DNA from: Leptoclinus maculatus
Lineage: Eukaryota > Chordata > Actinopteri > Perciformes > Stichaeidae
Length of the DNA stretch: 64,000 nucleotides
Direction: 5' to 3'
Assembly: GCA_032191485.1 (NCBI GenBank)
Contig: JAVDOI010000019.1
Span: 1,029,001-1,093,000 of the forward strand
A program made the position numbers and the translations under genes. Below, piece by piece: positions 58,521 through 64,000 of this stretch (positions within the stretch are counted from its first letter, which is position 1; each line of letters starts with the position of its first letter). The notes under the pieces were generated by a model. The model ran no database searches. It saw only the letters and a list, made by a program, of their open reading frames with translations, and had not been told where the DNA came from.

Positions 58521-58730
58521 GTGACCAAAGACTTTAGACTTGACTTGTCCCTCAAAGAATTGAGACGTGACTTGAATTTGATCCTCAAAGACTTTAGACT
58601 TGACTTGTCCCTCAAAGAATTGAGACGTGACTTGAATTTGATCCTCAAAGACTTTAGACTTGACTTGTCCCTCAAAGAATTGAGACGTGACTTGAATTTG
58701 ATCCTCAAAGACTTTAGACTTGACTTGCAA
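58515..58730. repeat. 60-bp tandem repeat, about 3.5 copies
   Basis: Unit begins ACTTTAGACTTGACTTGTCC and contains AATTGAGACGTGACTTGAAT; the copies at 58530, 58590, 58650 and 58710 are almost identical. The plus-strand reading has a 20-residue period (LKDFRLDLSLKELRRDLNLI) and the minus strand is open too, since 60 is divisible by three. GACTTG-type tandem repeats are common in fish intergenic DNA; I do not call it coding. Confidence 0.95.
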
Positions 58731-58739
58731 AAAATGACT

Positions 58740-60470
58740 TGTGCCGCACTACCGGTTGTCAAAAAAGCCCCACAGTTTAATCTCTTTCCTCTATACTCTT
58801 TGATGTAGCTCATCCATTCATCCAATGGGATGTTAGGGAAGTGAGTCAATCAAAGTAAGTGAATCTTTGATGACCCCCCTCCCAAGTCTCCTCTTGATTA
58901 ACAGCACATTTAACAGCAGGACTGTCCTGCCCCCTCCACCTCCGGTTTCTTCCTCTCCAAAGCATTCTCTCATAAGGCATGCAAACAGAATATCAATAGC
59001 ACTTAGAAGGCTGATGGTGTTTTGATGCCTTCTTCTTATTCAGATTAGACAAAGATTAATATTTCTGGTGAAAATCACCTTGAAATGTTTTTCTGTTGTG
59101 ATAATTTGCATGAGACAGTGAGCAGGCCTCGTCCTGCTCCCTTGTCGTCTTCCTCCTTCCCTCCATCCGTCTCGGTGTAACTCATTCAGTCATCAGGTCT
59201 CTGACGTATTAATCAATGGGACATTCATCGGTATCCTTTTTACAGAAGCTTTGATGGAAGATAAAGTAGGTTGTCAACATTAGCAGTGACAGATGAAATG
59301 AATGCACAAAGCACAGAGGACATCTGCAGAATATTATCCACAGAAAATTGTATTTTGTTTTTTGTGCCTCCATGGAATTTTAAAATCAATCTGTTTGAAA
59401 TATTAAAGTAAATCTATTTGGGACACAGTTTTAAACTGAAATGCGTTGAATTGAAACCTCCCAAGGACATTGACATTTTCATAGACCAGTAAACACAAGA
59501 GCTTTTATCTGTTTCTTTTGAATAATGGCTAAAGAAAATATGAGTTTCTCTCAAAATGTACATCACCTGCAAAACCCCCTAACGACAATTGAACTAATGA
59601 AAACTGAATGGAAATTGACAACTTGACCCCAAATGTAAATCTGTGGATTAGTCCTGTTGATGGGATTGGTAAACAAACAACCTTTATCCAAACATGGAGA
59701 TTAATATTGATTCAAGGGGGGTGAAATGATGAGCCGTGCAGAGTCGGTACTCTGCAGAATGAAATGGAAAATTATGTAGCCGACGTGGAGAGATGGATTA
59801 AAGGAAAACAGCCACCAGCTCTGTCCTCTGTGGCTATGAGTGATGCTCAAACAGGGATGTCATTTTCAGAGTCCAACCAGGGTAATTTCATCTGTTTACA
59901 GTCAATATTGTGTTATTTCAACCATGAACAAGGAGCCTCTACACAATTTCACCAATGGATCATTTCAGCAGATAAACATAGGGACTTTACTCTACTGCTG
60001 ATGCTGTGGGTGTACCCAGCAAACAGGTACCCAAGTCAATAATTTACTAACTGTGGAATAGATAATAACTGTGAATGAATAAAAAAAGGGATTGAGATGA
60101 TTTGTCTGCCATAAAAATTGCTCTGTGTTGAAATATAAATTCCATAAAGCCATTACAGTACTTCCATCCCGCTGTGACTGTAATCAAATTTACATTTACC
60201 CAATACCCAATATTTTTATACATGACCAGAAAATATGAGAGTGATTGGCATTCATCTGCCCACACTGTCTCCAGCATGGCTGCTCTTTACCCAATTGTTT
60301 ATGTTTTTTATCCATCTTGGTGGACTCTGAAAAAAGAGCACCAGCTGCAAAAGAGTGTGGAGAAAGATTTCAAGCATGTAGGGCAACTACAGAGGGAAAT
60401 TTATAACATTTTCTTGTTTTAGCCAAAAGAGATCTGGCAATTCATTCAAAAGTATATGAAAGACTGGGAT
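58740..60470. other. Non-coding, nothing recognised
   Basis: No gene, RNA or transposon ends are recognised before the third hAT. ORFs such as 59764-60042 show no family motif. Confidence 0.45.
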
Positions 60471-60479
60471 ACAAACAAG

Positions 60480-61224
60480 CAGTGGCGGCTGGTCCATAGA
60501 GGGCGCTAGGGCGCCGCCCCCCCTAGAGCTACAAAAAATAAAAATAAAAATAAAATTAAAAATATAAATAAAAATAAAATTTAAAATAAAAATAAACTAT
60601 ACAAATTGTCAATATTTGTGTTTTTGAAACATGGAATCACCCAGTAATATGTGTAAAATATGATATCTGCGGTAAATATATGCTTTTCCTGCTTGTCCTC
60701 TCTGCCTGTCTGCTCTTCCTCTCTGTGTGTGCACGTCTCAGCTGGCTGGGGCGCTGGAAAAACTGCCCCAAAGAGGCGGGTCTATAAAGCAGTTTAGCCA
60801 ATGCTGAGTAAAGATATAAATGAGTGACATACAATTCAGCCAATCAGCGTCCTCAAATAGATTCAGCTTGGGGCAGTTTTTTTCCTGCCCCAAGCTGCGC
60901 GTTCTCGTCAGGAGAAGTCTCTACAGGAGAGCGCCAGTGTGAGCACTACTCCTCCAAGACCCGTTTGAGAGGAGAACTGAGAGGAGAAACTACTGAAAGA
61001 GTTGATCCCAGATCAGCCTGACCTCACAATCAGACAGCAGACTAGCAGGAAAGAGAAGCAGTACATGAAGCTTCTCTACTAGCTGTACACCAGACAGGTT
61101 TGACTAGCTGGATGACGTCATGAGAATAACTTATTTATCTTTTTAAAACAACGGGGACAGAACCAGCATGGACAGTTAGGGAGTGAGGGACATGAAGCAC
61201 CTGTCTGAGAAATGGATATATAGT

Positions 61225-61297
<73 letters not shown>

Positions 61298-61686
61298 ATA
61301 TTATAGTGAATATTATTATATGATATATATATATATTATTATATTATACAGAATATTATATGATATATATATTATTATATTATACAGAATATTATATGAT
61401 ATATATATATATTATTATATTATACAGAATATTATTATATGTTATATATATTATATTATACTGAATTCCCTGTGAGGGTGACTAAAATAAGATGTCCTGA
61501 CGTGTTTGTGAAAGTGTTATTTACTGCTTTTTTTCGTGTTGGAATAAATGTTAAATATTTAACTGCAAAGTAGTAATGCGTGTTTGATACCTTAATTTGT
61601 TTGCATTAAATCATTCTGGGATGTTTGCTGAAATTGATTGGATGTGGCACAGCCCTACCAAGAACATTTTCCACCAGCCGCCACTG
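60480..61686. mobile_element. Third hAT element, 1.2 kb, non-autonomous
   Basis: Flanked by the perfect 8-bp duplication CAAACAAG (60472-60479 and 61687-61694). Left end CAGTGGCGGCTGGT, right end (reverse complement) CAGTGGCGGCTGGTGG. The interior has an A/T-rich AAAATAAAAATAA stretch (60530-60600), a compound (TA)n/(GT)n block and no transposase. Right end lies 50 bp after the sialyltransferase stop codon. Confidence 0.92.
61213..61470. repeat. (TA)n-(GT)n and ~50-bp TATTATAT tandem cluster inside the hAT
   Basis: A TA run, then 16 GT dinucleotides (about 61261-61293), then about four imperfect copies of a roughly 40-50-bp A/T-only unit with ATTATACAGAATATTAT. Internal satellite growth within the transposon. 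Confidence 0.85.
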
Positions 61687-61736
61687 CAAACAAGGCACTA
61701 TGCTCCTGTCCTGTCAGCTACTCTAGGGTCTGGGAA

Positions 61737-62602
61737 TTATTTTTCACTTGGTGGACAATCTTCCAGGTGAAGCCTGAGCACCCCCTGACTGTGCAGCCGC
61801 AAGAAGATGTCAAACTCAACCGGCATGGCGTGAATTGCCGAAGGTTTCATGTCATCGTAGTAGTGGTGAGTCAAGGCATAGAGTCCATGTGGGTGATTAC
61901 TGAAGGGCCAGAACCCATACAGATGTATATTGGCACAGTGTTCCAGTGCCAGGCTAACCATGAATAGGCCGGTGCTGGGCCTTTGTGCTCGTAGGCCTTG
62001 GGAGCGCCAGAAGAGGGTCAAATTTTGGAGGTACTCAGGGTTGCAGAAGACGGGCCGGATGGGGCTTTCTAAGTCCTCAATACTGTAGGCGGCCCGCATG
62101 CACAAGGGAGTGCTGAAGCCGAAGGAGAAGGCGTGAAGGAGCAGCAGGGAGTTGCCATAGCTACGCAGACTCTCCACAAACGGACGGTGACGCTCCATCA
62201 GAGACCTATACCTGAAAATAAACAGCAGATGTCAAGCAACATGACAAAAGGGAACATTTAAAGGGACAGTGATTCATCCTTTTGCTTACTTATGTATTAG
62301 GATGGTAGGATTTGCTGTCACAAGGTCAGTCTTGATGCCCACATCCTTCCCATAGCCTCCGTCCAAGGGAGGTAGGTTGCACCTGATCGAGCAACAAAGA
62401 AGATGTAGAGATTGTTATATAGAATTTCCACAGAGATGAGTTTAATTCTGTTGATTAAGATTGTCCACTACACTGGACACCTTTCTCACCTGATAACAAA
62501 CTGAGCTGAATCAATCATCTTCCCACAGTTGCTGTTGGTCAAGATCCCACCATTCCCAACAACAGCACACGTGTCCCATTTTTTGTTTGGCAATGGATGC
62601 TC
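61737..62602 (-). CDS. Alpha-2,8-sialyltransferase (ST8SIA family), last three exons
   Basis: Golgi type II glycosyltransferase transferring sialic acid in alpha-2,8 linkage to glycolipids or glycoproteins. Exons in transcript order: 62602-62490, 62382-62290, 62211-61737 (681 nt, 226 residues plus TAA). Sialylmotif L begins DTCAVVGNGGILTNSNCGK and continues VIRCNLPPLDGGYGKDVG; motif S is PSTGLFMVSLALEHC..., ending LYGFWPF; motif III is HHYYDDMKP; motif VS is HAMPVEF, the catalytic His with its Glu. The N-terminal cytoplasmic tail, membrane anchor and stem exons lie upstream, beyond 62602 or off the window. Closest to the ST8SIA1/5/6 subgroup (and the fish-retained ST8SIA7, by recollection); the exact paralog was not settled, so no symbol is given. 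Confidence 0.93.
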
Positions 62603-62619
62603 CTGGAATCAGCACCAAC

Positions 62620-63065
62620 GGGAAATGTATTACAAAAAACAACAACTGAGCAGATTGTTGATTTTAGAAAAAAGGACTCAAAGACACATACCCCTGTCAA
62701 CACCAATGGATCTGAAGTGGAGCAAGCTCCTGGGAATCAGTATCACTAACAACCTGACATAGTCAGCTAATAAATGGCTGTATTTCTTCCTCATTAAAAT
62801 TCCTGTGCCAAGTTCTCGCTAACATTTACAGAGGAGGTATAGAAACAGCACAGAACATCATTGGTACCAATCTACCGAGCACCAGTGATATTGGTGACAA
62901 GAGGGGCCTGCAAAAAGCCCAATGGATATTAAATACCCACCTCAGCCACAGCCTGTTTACTCTACTGCCTTCTGGCAAGAGATACAGAGGTATCAAGTGC
63001 CATACCATCAGACTTCAGGGCAGCTTCTTTCTTCAGGCTGTGAGACTCCTAAATTCATCCTCCAC
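62620..63065 (+). mobile_element. L2/CR1-like LINE 3' end, degenerate
   Basis: Frame fragments read LLGISITNNLT at 62730-62760, then KAQWILNTHLSHSLF and LLPSGKRYRGIKCHTIR (about 62,945-63,010), which are the C-terminal RT-endonuclease-end motifs of L2-like LINEs. Frames are interrupted by stops and no complete domain remains. It overlaps the first intron upstream of the sialyltransferase exon 62602, in antisense orientation. Confidence 0.7.
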
Positions 63066-63079
63066 CATATCATATATAC

Positions 63080-63730
63080 ATTTTTTGTGTCTTTTTCGGT
63101 AGCACTTTATAATAACTACACACTATGAAGCATTAGTTAAGTATGAGTAAACACTTAATTCATCATTTATAAAGTATTGTTCCTACATTAATAATTCATT
63201 AGTATGCAGTTCATAACAGTTATAAATGTTTTATTCTTGATTAATAAGCTCGTCTATTATGCGTTTCATTATTGTGTTTTCATACTTTATAAATGATGGG
63301 TTCCCCATTTGTAAATTAAGTATTATATATTTTACAAACCAATTATTAAGGAGTTGTAGATGATTAATAAGATAATTTATAAAGTGTTAGTAAATGATTA
63401 ATAACTTATTTAGATGTACAATATTCATGCATTTATATATATGATTTAGATATGCACTAATGGTTAGGGACTATGTTAATATATGCTTATAAACGCGTAT
63501 TAATACTGCAATTCATGATTAATTAATGATTTATTAAGGTAGTTACTAGTCCTTAGTAAAGTTTTTTGTGTGAGCTCATCTAAAGTGAGGACTATCTATG
63601 CCTTATAAAGCATTTATTAAGTATTTTGTGTGAGCTCATCTAAAGTGAGGACTATTTATGCCTTGCAAAGCATTTATAAATGACATTGAAAGGTCAGCAG
63701 TGCCTCAAAACCCATCGTTTTTTTAACAGA
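63080..63730. repeat. A/T-rich dispersed repeat with an internal 60-bp duplication
   Basis: Contains repeated TTATAAATG/ATTTATAAAG steps, and a 60-bp tandem duplication (63564 and 63624) with TTTTGTGTGAGCTCATCTAA and GTGAGGACTATYTATGCCTT in both copies. Probably a non-autonomous fish element of unknown class. The flank to 64,000 shows no gene. Confidence 0.5.
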
Positions 63731-64000
63731 AAAGGAAAATAGACACAACACAAAGTGATCAAGAACATATCAATATTTATTGCAAGATGCAAACAATATA
63801 CTGTTAAATACAAACCTCTCAGCCATTCATTCATTCATGTAACAAACAAACAGATTCTCCTTCAGGAGAACATGGCTGGATATAACACATTTGTAAATAT
63901 ACAACTGGAGCTAACCAAGAGCTTTGCATATTAGTTTACATTTACTTATGTTATGTTTATTTTGTTATGTTTATTTTATTTGATATGGACATCACAGTAG

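Noticed and set aside
58325..58849. 174- and 95-codon ORFs over 58325-58849
   Set aside because: Explained by the 60-bp tandem repeat.
59764..60042. 92-codon ORF starting MENYVADVERW
   Set aside because: No recognised domain or splice context; a single unbroken frame of this length is expected by chance.
62826..63008. Minus-strand 60-codon ORF (MVWHLIPLYLLPEG...) as an upstream sialyltransferase exon
   Set aside because: The plus strand here reads L2-like LINE motifs (LLPSGKRYR), so the minus-strand frame is a shadow of a transposon.

Overview
This is vertebrate nuclear DNA from a ray-finned (teleost) fish. The genes are split by GT-AG introns plus one clear AT-AC intron. There is no operon layout, and the dispersed repeats (hAT elements, a DIRS-type retrotransposon, TTAA-flanked MITEs, an L2/CR1-like LINE tail) are of fish type. 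The order zdhhc17 (+) / csrp2 (-) / e2f7 (-) matches the conserved ZDHHC17-CSRP2-E2F7 block of human chromosome 12q21. The species was not determined.

Layout. 1-17,985: all but the N-terminal coding part of zdhhc17 (16 coding exons, 601 codons plus stop) and a 2.7-kb 3'UTR. 18,000-30,600: csrp2 on the minus strand (5 coding exons, exactly 193 residues), its last two introns carrying a TTAA-flanked MITE and a decayed DIRS retrotransposon. 30,600-42,000: a gene-poor, repeat-built interval with a Tc1/mariner-like remnant, a 2.7-kb MluI-site minisatellite with a 16-bp unit, a 220-bp tandem repeat and a Thr/Ser-rich repeat that reads as a possible mucin-like ORF. 42,069-50,400: e2f7 on the minus strand (12 coding exons, 796 residues, two winged-helix domains). 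50,600-61,700: mostly non-coding, with a hAT element containing a second hAT, a 60-bp tandem repeat and a third hAT. 61,737-62,602: the last three exons of an alpha-2,8-sialyltransferase on the minus strand. Its third-to-last exon is followed upstream by an L2-like LINE tail and an A/T-rich repeat up to the window end.

Functions. The genes are ordinary conserved housekeeping or developmental genes and do not form one pathway: a Golgi/vesicle palmitoyltransferase, a nuclear/cytoskeletal LIM protein, an atypical E2F repressor and a Golgi sialyltransferase. The exon models were built by hand from splice sites and family knowledge. For zdhhc17, csrp2 and e2f7 the summed exon lengths stay in frame to the stop, which supports them.

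The parts most worth a second look are the minisatellite, whose spacers fall at quantised distances, the U12-type AT-AC intron, the signal-peptide-plus-threonine-repeat ORF, and the hAT insertions with identifiable 8-bp target duplications. I did not find a convincing new biological system; the giant open frames in the minisatellite are an arithmetic consequence of its unit.
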